From assembly GCF_009377175.1 (NCBI RefSeq), contig NZ_VJZD01000078.1:1-36812 (forward strand): a stretch of 36,812 nt of DNA. Reading direction: 5' to 3'. Below are positions 8,421 through 16,169 of this stretch, one piece after another (within the stretch, counting starts at the first letter, position 1; the number at the start of each line of letters is the position of its first letter). The stretch is from Streptomyces adustus (GTDB lineage Bacteria; Actinomycetota; Actinomycetes; Streptomycetales; Streptomycetaceae). Below the pieces are notes generated by a model. That model saw nothing but the letters and a program-made list of their open reading frames with translations, was not told the DNA's origin and made no database searches. The translations under genes were made by a program, and so were the position numbers.

Positions 8421-8558
8421 GGCGATCCCGACCGCGCCGGCAGAGGTGACGTGGATCACGCCGATCGTGGCAGGCCGCCATCCAACATCTGCCGCACGCG
8501 CTGCATCTCATGGGTGTACGGGGACGCACAACAGCGTCGTGACCACACAGGGGATGAC

Positions 8559-9251
8559 ATGTTCGACAACCAGGCAACCGGCAAGAAGTTCTCGCGTCGC
8601 GGTCGTACCGCAGCAGTCGCAGCCTCCATCGGTGGCGCCCTGCTCGCCGTCGGTATCGGTATCACTCCCGCCGTCGCGCACGCGAGCTCGTCGAGCCGGC
8701 CGGCCACCCCCCCGACCGCCGGGAGCGCCGCGCCCGGCCTCGGTTCCGACAACCTGATCCAGAGCGACGACTTCTTCCAGCAGGGCCTGATCCCGGTCGG
8801 CGCGACGGTGGACCTGACCGGGAAGCAGGCTCTCTCGGCGTGCTCCGGGGAGACGACGATGCGAGCGCTCACCAAGGGGAGCGCGGGCGCCTACGCCGAC
8901 GTGACCTGGACCTTCGACACCAGCGGCTCCCTGCTCACCGAAGCCGTCGCGGACGGCTCCACCGACGCGTCGGCGGTGTCCTACGAGAACCAGCTGAACA
9001 AGGTGGTGCGCGGTTGCCGGAACGAGCCGTCCGGCCACTGGTACTACGGCCAGGGACACGCGATCACCGTCCCGGCGGGCGAGGGCAATTGGTACCCGGC
9101 CTTCACCGGCGACGGCAAGGTCTCCGGTGGCGTCGCGGTGATCCGTAGTGGTCACAGATTCGGCATCGTCGAACTCACCGGTCAGCCCAGCGACGACCCC
9201 GCATACATGAAGGGTATGGCCGCCGCCGCGATCAACCGGCTGGCCGACTGA
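8559..9251 (+). CDS. Exported sensor-domain-like protein, two-cysteine paralogue
   Basis: This 230-residue secreted protein starts at the ATG at 8559 with GGGGA 4 nt upstream; the longer frame from 8451 lacks a ribosome site. A Sec or Tat-like signal (KKFSRRGR, a hydrophobic run, then TPAVAHA) is followed by a Ser/Pro linker. The globular domain aligns with the upstream protein: LSACSGET for NAACAGEK, GCRNEP for PCQEAV, WYYGQGHAITV for WVYGPTHTIDV, and GGVAVIRSGHRFGIVEL for GGIAFLRNGSHYGVLEV. The second Cys pair of the paralogue is absent. It is the last gene before a strong terminator. Function is unknown; sensing or binding at the cell surface is an inference. Confidence 0.8.
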   Translation: MFDNQATGKKFSRRGRTAAVAASIGGALLAVGIGITPAVAHASSSSRPATPPTAGSAAPGLGSDNLIQSDDFFQQGLIPVGATVDLTGKQALSACSGETTMRALTKGSAGAYADVTWTFDTSGSLLTEAVADGSTDASAVSYENQLNKVVRGCRNEPSGHWYYGQGHAITVPAGEGNWYPAFTGDGKVSGGVAVIRSGHRFGIVELTGQPSDDPAYMKGMAAAAINRLAD

Positions 9252-9277
9252 CCTCCGCGCCACGGCGCACTTCCTGC

Positions 9278-9328
9278 GGTCTCCCACCCTTCCTCGCGGC
9301 GTGCAACGGCGAGGAAGGGTGGGAGACC
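9278..9328. terminator. Very strong bidirectional terminator hairpin
   Basis: GGTCTCCCACCCTTCCTCGC (9278-9297) is perfectly complementary to 9309-9328, giving a 20-bp stem with an 11-nt loop. It lies 27 nt after the last exported-protein gene and 29 nt beyond the end of the convergent enoyl-CoA hydratase gene. Confidence 0.9.
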
Positions 9329-9357
9329 CTGTTGTTGGTGCGGGTGCAGACCGTGGT

Positions 9358-10137
9358 CTACAGGCTCGCCCCGCGGGTTGTCCTCTGGGTGAACCGGCGT
9401 GCGCCGGCGGCTGCCTGAGGAGATGTCATCAGCTGCTTGCTGATGGGGTCCTGGAGGATGAAGGCCGTGGGCTCGTCGTGGCCCCGCGTGCTGTGGACGA
9501 TGCGTTTGACGGTGGTGACCGCGTCGGAGGTGTGACGGCTGATCCGTTCGGCCAGTTCGAGGGCCGCGGTGACCGCCTGGCCGTCGGGGACCAGCCGGTT
9601 GATCAGCCCGTGGTGTTCGGCACGGAACGCGGGCAGTCGATCGCCGGTGAGCAGCAGTTCCATGGCGAGGTGATAGGGCAGGCGGCCCGGCAGCCGGATC
9701 GCCCCGCCTTCTGAGGCGACCAGGCCGCGGGCGACCTCCGGCAGGCCGAAGAACGCCGACTCGCCGGCGACGATCAGGTCGCAGGCCAGGGCGAGTTCGA
9801 AGCCACCGGCCACCGCGGCGCCCTCGACCGCCGCGATCAGCGGGGTGCTCCGACGCGAGCGCGTCAGCCCTGCCAGGCCGCGTTCCGCGACGGTGGGGAT
9901 GCCGTGTTCGGGGAACGCCTTGAGGTCCATGCCGGAGCAGAAGTGGCCGCCGGCTCCGGTCAGGATCCCGGCGCGCAGTCGCTCGTCGTCGTCCAGCGCG
10001 GACAGGGCAGCGTCCAAGGCGGTGGCCGTCGGCGCGTCGATGGCGTTGCGGACCGTGGGCCGATTCAGGGTGATGACGAGGGCGGTGCCGCGGACCTCGG
10101 TGAGCACCGGGTCGCCGACGTCGGGGGAGTGATGCAT
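9358..10137 (-). CDS. Enoyl-CoA hydratase/isomerase (crotonase family)
   Basis: This 259-residue crotonase-fold enzyme probably hydrates trans-2-enoyl-CoA in fatty-acid or related acyl-CoA breakdown. ALVITLNRPTVRNAI opens the fold, GGHFCSGMDLKAF forms the first oxyanion-hole segment, and EGAAVAGGFELALACD the second. Both candidate catalytic Glu are present (in GGFELAL and GLPEVARG). The start ATG at 10137 has a GAGA-x-GGA ribosome site just upstream. The right end of a TnpB element lies 16 nt upstream of the start, so its normal promoter or its coupling to the P450 gene has been cut. Exact substrate is unknown. Confidence 0.9.
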   Translation of the reverse strand: MHHSPDVGDPVLTEVRGTALVITLNRPTVRNAIDAPTATALDAALSALDDDERLRAGILTGAGGHFCSGMDLKAFPEHGIPTVAERGLAGLTRSRRSTPLIAAVEGAAVAGGFELALACDLIVAGESAFFGLPEVARGLVASEGGAIRLPGRLPYHLAMELLLTGDRLPAFRAEHHGLINRLVPDGQAVTAALELAERISRHTSDAVTTVKRIVHSTRGHDEPTAFILQDPISKQLMTSPQAAAGARRFTQRTTRGASL

Positions 10138-10152
10138 CGTTTCCGTCTCTCA

Positions 10153-10330
10153 TTGACTTGCTCCTTGGGCTGAAGCCCGAGGATTCTGGCCTTCTCCGCC
10201 GGACGCTGCGCCGCTATGCGGCACGGCTTGCGGTGGAGATTCCGTGGCTTCCTGTTTCTTCGCGCTGTGCCGGGATTGCTCCTGGTCTTATCGGCGCTCG
10301 GCAGGCTGTTGCCGCCAGTCCGGCGGCCGT
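10153..10330 (-). ncRNA. Putative omega (re) RNA of the TnpB element
   Basis: In IS200/IS605 elements the guide RNA of TnpB is transcribed from the 3' part of tnpB through the right end, with the first flanking bases acting as guide. Here that interval covers the last codons of tnpB, the non-coding tail 10153-10213 and the terminal hairpin at 10163-10182. The guide would begin TGAGAGACGG at 10152 and run into the enoyl-CoA hydratase leader. The 5' limit is a guess; the call rests on family knowledge and position. Confidence 0.4.
10163..10182 (-). repeat. Right-end hairpin of the TnpB element
   Basis: On the minus strand CCTCGGGCT-TC-AGCCCAAGG folds as a 9-bp stem with one C-A mismatch and a 2-nt loop. 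It lies 7 nt before the TCAA terminus, as is typical of IS200/IS605 right ends. It may also help terminate tnpB transcription. Confidence 0.7.
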
Positions 10331-11437
10331 TTTGATGTTGAGTGCGGCGTTGTGGTCGCGGTCGTGGAGGGTGCCGCAGGCGGTGCAGGTCCATTCCCGG
10401 ACGTTGAGGGGTTTGGGTCCGTCCTTGACGCCGCAGGTGGAGCAAGTCTGAGAGGTGGGCTCAAAGCGGCCGATCTCGACCAGGGTGCGGCCGTACCGTG
10501 CTGCCTTGTATTCCAGCATGCTGAGGAACGATGCCCATCCGGCGTCGTGCACGGACTTGGCCAGCCTGGTGCGCGCCAGTCCCGCCACCGCCAGGTCCTC
10601 CACAGCGATCCCTTGGTTCTCGGAGATCAGCTTCGTGGACAGCTGGTGGTGGAATTCGCGGCGTGCGTTGGCGACCTTGGCGTGGGCGCGGGCGACCTTG
10701 AGGCGGGCCTTGGCCCGGTTCCTGGATCCCTTCTGCTTGCGGGACAGCTCCCGCTGGGCCTTCTTCAGTTTCTTCTCCGCGCGCCGCAGGAATCGCGGGG
10801 AGTCGATCTTCGTGCCGTCGGACAGGACCGCGAAATGGGTGAGGCCGAGATCGATGCCGACCGTCTGGTCGGTGTCGGGCATCCGTGCCCGGTCGGTGGC
10901 GGGGTCGGTGTCGATGACGAAGGAGGCGAAGTACCGTCCGGCCGCATCCTTGATCACGGTGACCGAGGAAGGGGCGGTGGGCAGGGCGCGGGACCACTTC
11001 ACCTTCACCGCGCCGACCTTCGGCAGGTTCAGCCTCCCGGAATCGGTGATGCTCCAGCGGGCGTTGGCGGTGAACCGGATCGAATACCGGTTGTCCTTGC
11101 GGGACTTGAACCGAGGCGGGCCGATCCTGGGTCCCTTGCGGGTGCCCTTGAGGGAGGCGAAAAAGTTTCGGTATGCGGTATCGGCGTCGCGCAGGGACTG
11201 CTGGAGCACCACCGCGGAGACCTCACCCAGCCAGGACCGTTGTGCCGTCCGTTTGGCGTCGGTGATCAGGCGCGTGGACAGCTCACCGGCCTTCGGGAAC
11301 GGCAGCCCGGCCTTGCGGGCGTCCTCACGGGCGCGGACCGCGTCGTTGAACACGACGCGGGCGCACCCGAACGCCTTTGCCAACGCCGTTTGCTGGCCGG
11401 TGTCCGGGTACAGACGGAACCTGTACCTCAGCCGCAT
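10214..11437 (-). CDS. tnpB: RNA-guided endonuclease TnpB (IS200/IS605 family)
   Basis: This 407-residue protein appears complete. It has an N-terminal helix-rich domain with MRLRYRFRLYPDTGQQ, and the RuvC-like triad: Asp196 in GIDLGLTH, Glu280 in GIAVEDLAVAG, Asp361 in HDRDHNAALNI. A four-Cys zinc ribbon sits in between (Cys332, 335, 351, 354). TnpB proteins cut DNA using an RNA guide made from the element's right end and help retain the element at its donor site. The ATG at 11437 opens the conserved family sequence; a GTG 9 nt upstream is an alternative. No tnpA is adjacent, so any movement would depend on a transposase acting in trans. All key residues are intact. Confidence 0.93.
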   Translation of the reverse strand: MRLRYRFRLYPDTGQQTALAKAFGCARVVFNDAVRAREDARKAGLPFPKAGELSTRLITDAKRTAQRSWLGEVSAVVLQQSLRDADTAYRNFFASLKGTRKGPRIGPPRFKSRKDNRYSIRFTANARWSITDSGRLNLPKVGAVKVKWSRALPTAPSSVTVIKDAAGRYFASFVIDTDPATDRARMPDTDQTVGIDLGLTHFAVLSDGTKIDSPRFLRRAEKKLKKAQRELSRKQKGSRNRAKARLKVARAHAKVANARREFHHQLSTKLISENQGIAVEDLAVAGLARTRLAKSVHDAGWASFLSMLEYKAARYGRTLVEIGRFEPTSQTCSTCGVKDGPKPLNVREWTCTACGTLHDRDHNAALNIKTAAGLAATACRAPIRPGAIPAQREETGSHGISTASRAA

Positions 11438-11753
11438 GACCGCCACCCTACGTACTCGAGCAGAGGATGATGTGCCGGAGACCGAAACCGGTCGGCACGG
11501 TGCTTTCGTGACGTATAGGCTCCTGGTCTTCGTTACTGAGGTCCGGCACGGGGTGTTCACCGATACCCGCGTGAGACCAATGGAGGCGGGCCGACAGGAC
11601 ATCGGACAGCAGAACACCGGCCGGTATGAGCACCGCCCGGCTTCGCTGGGACCAGCCCTGCCGACGCTCCGCGCCGCAGCCCGGAGGACTGCGGTGTCCG
11701 GCTCCGCCGGACCTGAATCCGCGACGCCCCACGTCACGACCATCGGATTCGGT
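11438..11753. other. Left-hand leader of the TnpB element
   Basis: About 316 nt lie between the tnpB start and the P450 stop codon. I see no supported gene; the tnpB frame extends upstream but without family sequence. A bulged hairpin occurs at 11472-11498 (GTGCCG with CGGCAC, and inner ACCG with CGGT around an AAAC loop), which may be an internal structure of the element or its leader. The tnpB promoter should be here. Confidence 0.45.
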
Positions 11754-13019
11754 TCACCGCCGGCCTGAAGGCCCATGCACTACGCATGAGTTCCGGTAGC
11801 GTTCCAGCGGCAGGGCGGCCAGTCCGCGCATGACGCGGGTGGGCCGCCAGGTCAGGGATTCGGCGGGGACGGCGAGACGGACCTGGCCGAGGCGTTCCAG
11901 CAGCAGCGGGAAGGCGATACGGGCCTCCAGGCGGGCCAGCGCGGCACCGATGCAGAAGTGCGGGCCCCGGCCGAAGGACAGGTGCTCGTTGGGCGTGCGG
12001 GTGAGGTCGAGGACATCGGGCTGGTCGAACTGCTCCGGATCGCGGTTCGCCGAGCCGATCAGCAGGCTGACCACGTCACCGGGCGGGATGGTGTGGCCCC
12101 CGGCCTCGACCCGTTCGGCGGTCACGCGGAAGGTGGCGTCGCGTACCGGTGCGTCGAAGCGCAGCAGCTCCTCGACCGCGAGGCCGATCAGGCCGGGTTC
12201 GGCGTCCAGCTGTTTGGCCTGCTCGGGGTGCTGGAGCAGGGCCAGCGTGCCGTTGCCGATCAGGTTGAGCGTGGTGTCGTGGCCCACCAGCAGCAACAGG
12301 TAGGCCGTGGACAGCAGTTCCTCCTCGGTCAGGGTGTCGCCGTGGTCGCGTGCGTGCACCAGCGCGCCGACGAGATCCGTCTCCGCGGTCGCGGAAGGTC
12401 CGGCGGCGCGTTTGTGCGCCACCAGCTCGGCGAGGAAGGCGTACAGGTCCCGGCCGGTGCGTTCCCGGCCCGCCGCCGTGGCGTGCGTGCCTGTGGGCAT
12501 GACGGTCGCGAGCAGCACCTCGCGAAGCTCCGGGGTGTCCATGGCCCGAGGGACTCCGAGGATGCGGCAGATCACGGCGAAGGTGAGCGGCCCGGCGAAG
12601 TCCCCGATCAGCTCGACCCGGCGCCGGCCCTCCAGCCGGTCCAGCAGCCGTGTCGCGGCGGTGCGGACGACCGGCTCCAGCGCGGTGACCCGGCGCGGGA
12701 CGAACGCGGTGTTCACCAAGGCCCGCAACCGCGTGTGGTCGGGCGGATCGCTGTGCACCAGGTGCCAGTTCAGTCCTGGCGGTCCGGCGAAGTAGCCCGG
12801 CACCCGCTCCGGGCGCTTGCTCAGCCGGCCGTCGGCGATCAACGCGTCGACGTCCGCGTAGCGGGCGATCTGCCACACGGTCATCCCGTTGGTCTTCCGC
12901 TCGGCCGAAACCGGCGCATGGCGCCGCAGCCAGGCGAAATACGGGTAGGGGTCGGCGACCCGCCGATCGAGCAACTGCTGTGGTGGCCCGGTGAGGAGGT
13001 CCCGGGGAGTGGTCGGCAC
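11754..13019 (-). CDS. Cytochrome P450 with a C-terminal tail supplied by the TnpB element
   Basis: This soluble bacterial P450 of 421 residues has the I-helix motif GHDTT (246-250), the ExxR pair Glu284/Arg287, and the haem loop FGRGPHFCIG with ligand Cys356. It is a heme monooxygenase needing a separate ferredoxin and reductase; its substrate cannot be read from sequence. The GTG start at 13019 has a GAGG ribosome site about 6 nt upstream. P450s of this type usually end soon after a strand like GLAALPLERYR (399-409). Here about ten more residues (roughly CVVHGPSGRR) and the stop codon come from the left end of a TnpB element. The catalytic core is intact, so activity is probably kept. Before the insertion it very likely formed an operon with the enoyl-CoA hydratase gene. 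Confidence 0.92.
   Translation of the reverse strand: MPTTPRDLLTGPPQQLLDRRVADPYPYFAWLRRHAPVSAERKTNGMTVWQIARYADVDALIADGRLSKRPERVPGYFAGPPGLNWHLVHSDPPDHTRLRALVNTAFVPRRVTALEPVVRTAATRLLDRLEGRRRVELIGDFAGPLTFAVICRILGVPRAMDTPELREVLLATVMPTGTHATAAGRERTGRDLYAFLAELVAHKRAAGPSATAETDLVGALVHARDHGDTLTEEELLSTAYLLLLVGHDTTLNLIGNGTLALLQHPEQAKQLDAEPGLIGLAVEELLRFDAPVRDATFRVTAERVEAGGHTIPPGDVVSLLIGSANRDPEQFDQPDVLDLTRTPNEHLSFGRGPHFCIGAALARLEARIAFPLLLERLGQVRLAVPAESLTWRPTRVMRGLAALPLERYRNSCVVHGPSGRR
11762..11773 (-). repeat. Left-end hairpin of the TnpB element
   Basis: GGCCT-TC-AGGCC on the minus strand forms a 5-bp stem with the same TC loop as the right-end hairpin. It is read through by the last codons of the P450 gene (within HGPSG). 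Confidence 0.6.
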
Positions 13020-13120
13020 GGCGACCTCAACGATCAAGATCCGGGAAGGTGACGCCCGCTGCGCCACACCGGGCACCTCCGCCGTGCCTCGCGGCTCAGG
13101 GTGTGCCGGCCCGCCCGGTG

Positions 13121-14341
13121 CTACGACGAGGCGGGCGCGTGCGGGGAGCGCAGTACGAGCAGGGTGATCTCGCTGGGGGCGAAGACCCGGAACGGCGGGC
13201 CCCAGAAGCCGGTGCCGCGGCTGGTGTAGAGCAGGGTGCGGGCGCCGTGCCGGCTGAGCCCGGCGACGGCGGGCTGGTCGATGCGGACCAAGTAGTGGAA
13301 GGGCCAGATCTGGCCGCCGTGGGTGTGGCCGGAGAGCTGGAGGTCGATGCCGTCGGCCGCCGCCCGGTCGACGAACTTGGGCTGGTGCGCCAGCAGCAGG
13401 ACGGGCAGGTCGGGGTCGGCGCCGTCCAGGGCTCCGGCGAGGTGGGCGCGGTGGCCCGCCAGGCCGGAGGACTCGGCGGTGACGTCGTCCACGCCCGCGA
13501 CCACCAGGGTGTCGCCGCCGCGTTCGAGCAGCAGATGGCGGTTGCGCAGCGGTTCCCAGCCCAGCTCGTCCATCAGGTCGACCCAGCCCTGGGCCTCGCT
13601 GTAGTACTCGTGGTTGCCGGTGACGTACACGCGGGCCCGGGTGGCCTGCACGGTGCCGAGCGGGAGTGCCTGGGCGCGACGGCGTTCGGCCGTGCCGTCC
13701 GCGATGTCGCCGGTGTGGCAGACCAGGTCGGCCTCCAGGGTGTTCACCGTCTCGCACACCCGCTCCGACCAGCGGGCGCGATCGAGCGGGCCGTAGTGGG
13801 TGTCGGTGATGAGGGCGACGCGCAGGCCGTCCAACCCGGCGCCCAGCCGCGGGAGTTCGACGTCGAGCTCGCGCACGCGGGGTATCCGGCGGGCCTCGGT
13901 GTACCCCCAGCCGAGCAGGACGGCGGTCACACCGAGGACGGCCCAGGTGACGATGCGGGCCCGGTCCTGGCTCTCGCCGACCCCGGCGACGGTCAGGGCG
14001 AGCCGCAACAGGACGCCGAGGAGCACGGACCAGGTGAACAGGATCCAGCTGCCGCCCAGCAGGGTGTCACCGACGATCGCCGCCCGGTCCTGCTGGCGCC
14101 TGCCGTGGCCGCGCATCATCGCGAGCGGCAGGGTGACGAGGCCGAGGGCGAACAGGGCGGTGCCGACTGCGGTGACCGGCAGGGGCCAGTGCTGGCCGCC
14201 GTACAGGAGTACCCCGCAGGGCACGGCCCACAGCAGGACGGGGGCGATCAGGGGGATGTAGCGCATCAGGCGGTGCAGTCGGCTCGGCCGTGGCGCCTGC
14301 GCCTCACCGTCGGCGAGTCGGGTGTTGCCGGTGTCGGTCAT
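13121..14341 (-). CDS. Membrane metallophosphoesterase (YkuE/YaeI-like)
   Basis: This 406-residue protein has about four N-terminal membrane helices (residues 30-48, 55-75, 98-120, 130-146) followed by a calcineurin-type phosphoesterase domain. Metal-binding motifs are all present: TDTH (Asp180, His182), HTGD (Asp212), GNHE (Asn243, His244), LLAHQPK and SGHTHGG. Such enzymes hydrolyse phosphodiesters or phosphomonoesters, including lipid-linked ones; the substrate is not known. The ATG at 14341 has AAGGGGAAG just upstream, whereas the frame start at 14377 does not. It lies 102 nt after the secreted-protein gene on the same strand, with a hairpin between, so it is probably transcribed separately. 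Confidence 0.9.
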   Translation of the reverse strand: MTDTGNTRLADGEAQAPRPSRLHRLMRYIPLIAPVLLWAVPCGVLLYGGQHWPLPVTAVGTALFALGLVTLPLAMMRGHGRRQQDRAAIVGDTLLGGSWILFTWSVLLGVLLRLALTVAGVGESQDRARIVTWAVLGVTAVLLGWGYTEARRIPRVRELDVELPRLGAGLDGLRVALITDTHYGPLDRARWSERVCETVNTLEADLVCHTGDIADGTAERRRAQALPLGTVQATRARVYVTGNHEYYSEAQGWVDLMDELGWEPLRNRHLLLERGGDTLVVAGVDDVTAESSGLAGHRAHLAGALDGADPDLPVLLLAHQPKFVDRAAADGIDLQLSGHTHGGQIWPFHYLVRIDQPAVAGLSRHGARTLLYTSRGTGFWGPPFRVFAPSEITLLVLRSPHAPASS

Positions 14342-14380
14342 GCTTCCCCTTCCTGACCGGGCTGCCGTCCCGCGCACCTT

Positions 14381-14407
14381 ATCCGGTCGACCTGGGGCCG
14401 ACCGGAT
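14381..14407. terminator. Hairpin terminator after the secreted-protein gene
   Basis: ATCCGGTCG (14381-14389) pairs perfectly with CGACCGGAT (14399-14407) around a 9-nt loop. It lies 37 nt past the stop codon of the minus-strand secreted-protein gene and upstream of the phosphoesterase start. Confidence 0.7.
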
Positions 14408-14443
14408 CGGCCTTCACGCCCGGTGACAGGGGGGCATCCCGGC

Positions 14444-15043
14444 TCAGGACACCGACACCACCACGTTGAACCACGGAGTGCTCAGCGAGGACAGCGGCGA
14501 CCTCAGCTTCTGCATGTCGACCCGGTAGGTCCCGGCCGGGAGCACCCCGCCGCCCGGGTACGGGGCCAGCGGGAGGTAGCGACCGTTGAGGGCGCCGGTC
14601 GCCTGGTCCCGCGTCCAGATCCCGGCGGAGGTGTGCAGCCAGGTCACCGGACCCCTGCTCAGCGACGGGTTCACGGCCGAACTCTGTGCGGAGTTGAGCC
14701 GGAAGGTGGCTCCGACCAGCGACGGCACCCGGGCGGCCCGGGTCAGGGTGAACGCGAAGTAGCGGTGGTTGTAGGGGAGTCCGGAGGTCAGCGGCGGACA
14801 GTCGACCGCGACGACCGTGCGCCCGGTGACGTTGCCGAGCTGCTTGGGGCTGCTGTACGAGCCGGCACCGGCGAGCCGACGGCAGTCGTACCGGTAGGTC
14901 GCGGCCGAGGCGTCGGGGGCGACGGCGCCGACGACCGCGAGGGCCGCCGCGACCCCCAGCCAGGTCACGGTCCGCCGGGTCCTGGTGCGGGGTCGGGTCT
15001 CGGGGTGGGTGGCGGGAATGGCGGCGGTACGGGCTCGGTCCAT
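14444..15043 (-). CDS. Small secreted protein of unknown function
   Basis: This 199-residue protein has an Arg/Thr-rich N-region (TRPRTRTRRTVTW), a hydrophobic core and a signal-peptidase I site (PDASA-ATYRYD, cut near residue 47); the twin-Arg run could suit Tat export. The mature part has two Cys (YDCRRL and VDCPPL), likely one disulfide, and beta-strand-like segments such as HRYFAFTLTRAARV, GTYRVDMQKL and WFNVVVSV, which give a jelly-roll or beta-sandwich flavour. I do not recognise a family. The start ATG at 15043 has GAGGGGGA at the right spacing; the longer frame from 15454 is not supported. Confidence 0.8.
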   Translation of the reverse strand: MDRARTAAIPATHPETRPRTRTRRTVTWLGVAAALAVVGAVAPDASAATYRYDCRRLAGAGSYSSPKQLGNVTGRTVVAVDCPPLTSGLPYNHRYFAFTLTRAARVPSLVGATFRLNSAQSSAVNPSLSRGPVTWLHTSAGIWTRDQATGALNGRYLPLAPYPGGGVLPAGTYRVDMQKLRSPLSSLSTPWFNVVVSVS

Positions 15044-15406
15044 GGAGAGTCCCCCTCGTGCTCGTGCGGTCGCTCGGTCGCGGCGTCTCCCCGTCGGGCG
15101 TCGCCTCTCCCGGGCGCGCTCGCGAGGTGAGTCGGAGCATAGGCAGCCATGTACGGACTGTGAGGGGTCTGTGCGATAAGGCCCGTAATTGACCGAAGCG
15201 GCACTCGGTATGGCCGGGTGCGGTTGTGGTGGGCACCGGCGGCTTACCGAGTCCGGGCGGTGCTCGACGGAGCTGCCCGGGGGCGCCCCCTTCTCGTGGG
15301 GGCAGTGGGAAAACCCGATAGTCCTCAGAGTGAAGGGGAAATCGATCCAGTGGGGCGGTCGGTGAGTGCGCGTACGGTAATTTGTGTCGCCCGGTAACGT
15401 CAATGG
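15044..15406. other. Intergenic region between divergent genes
   Basis: No gene is supported here. The left part must contain the promoter of the minus-strand secreted-protein gene; I see no clear boxes. The right part runs into the conserved promoter segment of the DUF5132 cassette. Confidence 0.5.
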
Positions 15407-15468
15407 CACTCGCATGAGTGAAACCGGTCTGGGCGATTTGGTCTCGAAGGACACGGCTCGGCTACGGT
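15407..15468 (+). promoter_or_regulatory. Conserved palindrome and putative promoter, cassette copy 1
   Basis: The inverted repeat CACTC-GCAT-GAGTG (15407-15420) is followed 17 nt later by TTGGTC (15438-15443) and, after 19 nt, TACGGT (15463-15468). The same elements with identical spacing occur upstream of the second DUF5132-like gene at 25417-25478, although the sequence between is changed. This suggests a regulator site plus -35/-10 boxes. The promoter call is inference; the conservation is seen directly. Confidence 0.5.
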
Positions 15469-15630
15469 GATGGAAGAGCGAGTTCCGGATCCGTCGGTGA
15501 GGAATTGGCCTCGGCGGGGAAATCGTAAATTCCGAAGATCGGCGCTCCTGTTCGTCCAGTTGTGCGCCGCTCCGCCGTTCGCAGCGCCCGGAACGCCTGT
15601 CATATGTATGCGTGGAGAGAATGGAGCGTC

Positions 15631-15966
15631 ATGCCCCCCGTAGTACCGCCCTTCCTGATCGGCCTCGTCGCCGCGCCACTGGCCAAGCGCCTCTTCAAGC
15701 CGTTGATGCGCGGACTCGTCAAGACGTCGGTGAGCATCGCCATGGAGGTGAAGAGGGCGACGCAGGAGGCCGGAGAGAACATCCAGGACCTTGCGGCCGA
15801 GGTGACCGCCGAGATGGTGGCGGCGCAGATCGCCGCCGGTGACGGTCATGGAGCCGCCGAGAGCAGGATCCCGAACGGCGCGAAGGGTGAGAGTGCCGCC
15901 CGACCCGAGGGTGAGGCGAGGACTCCGAAGATCCGTGCGACTGCGGGCGTCGGCAAGACGGACTGA
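15631..15966 (+). CDS. DUF5132-like small protein, copy 1
   Basis: This 111-residue protein begins PPVVPPFLIGLVAAPLAKRLFKPL, a hydrophobic/amphipathic stretch that could associate with the membrane. A helical middle follows (SIAMEVKRATQEAGENIQDLAAEVTAEM) and then a hydrophilic tail. This matches the short DUF5132 proteins often found beside HMA-domain transporters in actinobacteria; I name the family from memory. The ATG at 15631 has GGAG 5 nt upstream. The ABC exporter gene starts 203 nt downstream on the same strand, and the same gene pair arrangement recurs at 25656. A role as partner of the transporter is inferred. Its paralogue shares most of the first 70 residues. Confidence 0.8.
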   Translation: MPPVVPPFLIGLVAAPLAKRLFKPLMRGLVKTSVSIAMEVKRATQEAGENIQDLAAEVTAEMVAAQIAAGDGHGAAESRIPNGAKGESAARPEGEARTPKIRATAGVGKTD

Positions 15967-16169
15967 CGGTCTGACGGACTGACGGTCTGTCCGGCGCCCG
16001 GAGGTGCGGCCCGGGCGCGTATTCATGTCGGGCCCGAAGAAGCGCGCCCCAGTTGCAGTCGGCCGCGTACCTGCCGATCGCGTCACTTTCTCTGGAATTT
16101 CCATTCCGTCGCATTGATCCGTCGTGCTCGTGGCGGAATTTGCGACCTCCTAAACGGGTGATCGTACAC

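Larger units (their letters stand above)
10153..11786 (-). mobile_element. TnpB-only IS200/IS605-type (IS1341-like) element
   Basis: The element carries only tnpB; no Y1 transposase TnpA is near. Both ends hold small hairpins with the same plan. The right end has GGGCT-TC-AGCCC on the minus strand (10167-10178), inside a larger stem at 10163-10182, followed by GGAGCAAGTCAA ending at 10153. The left end has GGCCT-TC-AGGCC (11762-11773). TCAA is a known right cleavage tetranucleotide in this family. The left boundary at 11786/11787 is inferred because joining the flanks there gives TCA|TGA, an in-frame stop for the P450 gene. No target duplication is expected for this family. Confidence 0.75.

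Noticed and set aside
11438..11776. Upstream extension of the tnpB frame as extra coding sequence
   Set aside because: TnpB family sequence begins at MRLRYRF; the extension covers the element's left end and has no family resemblance.
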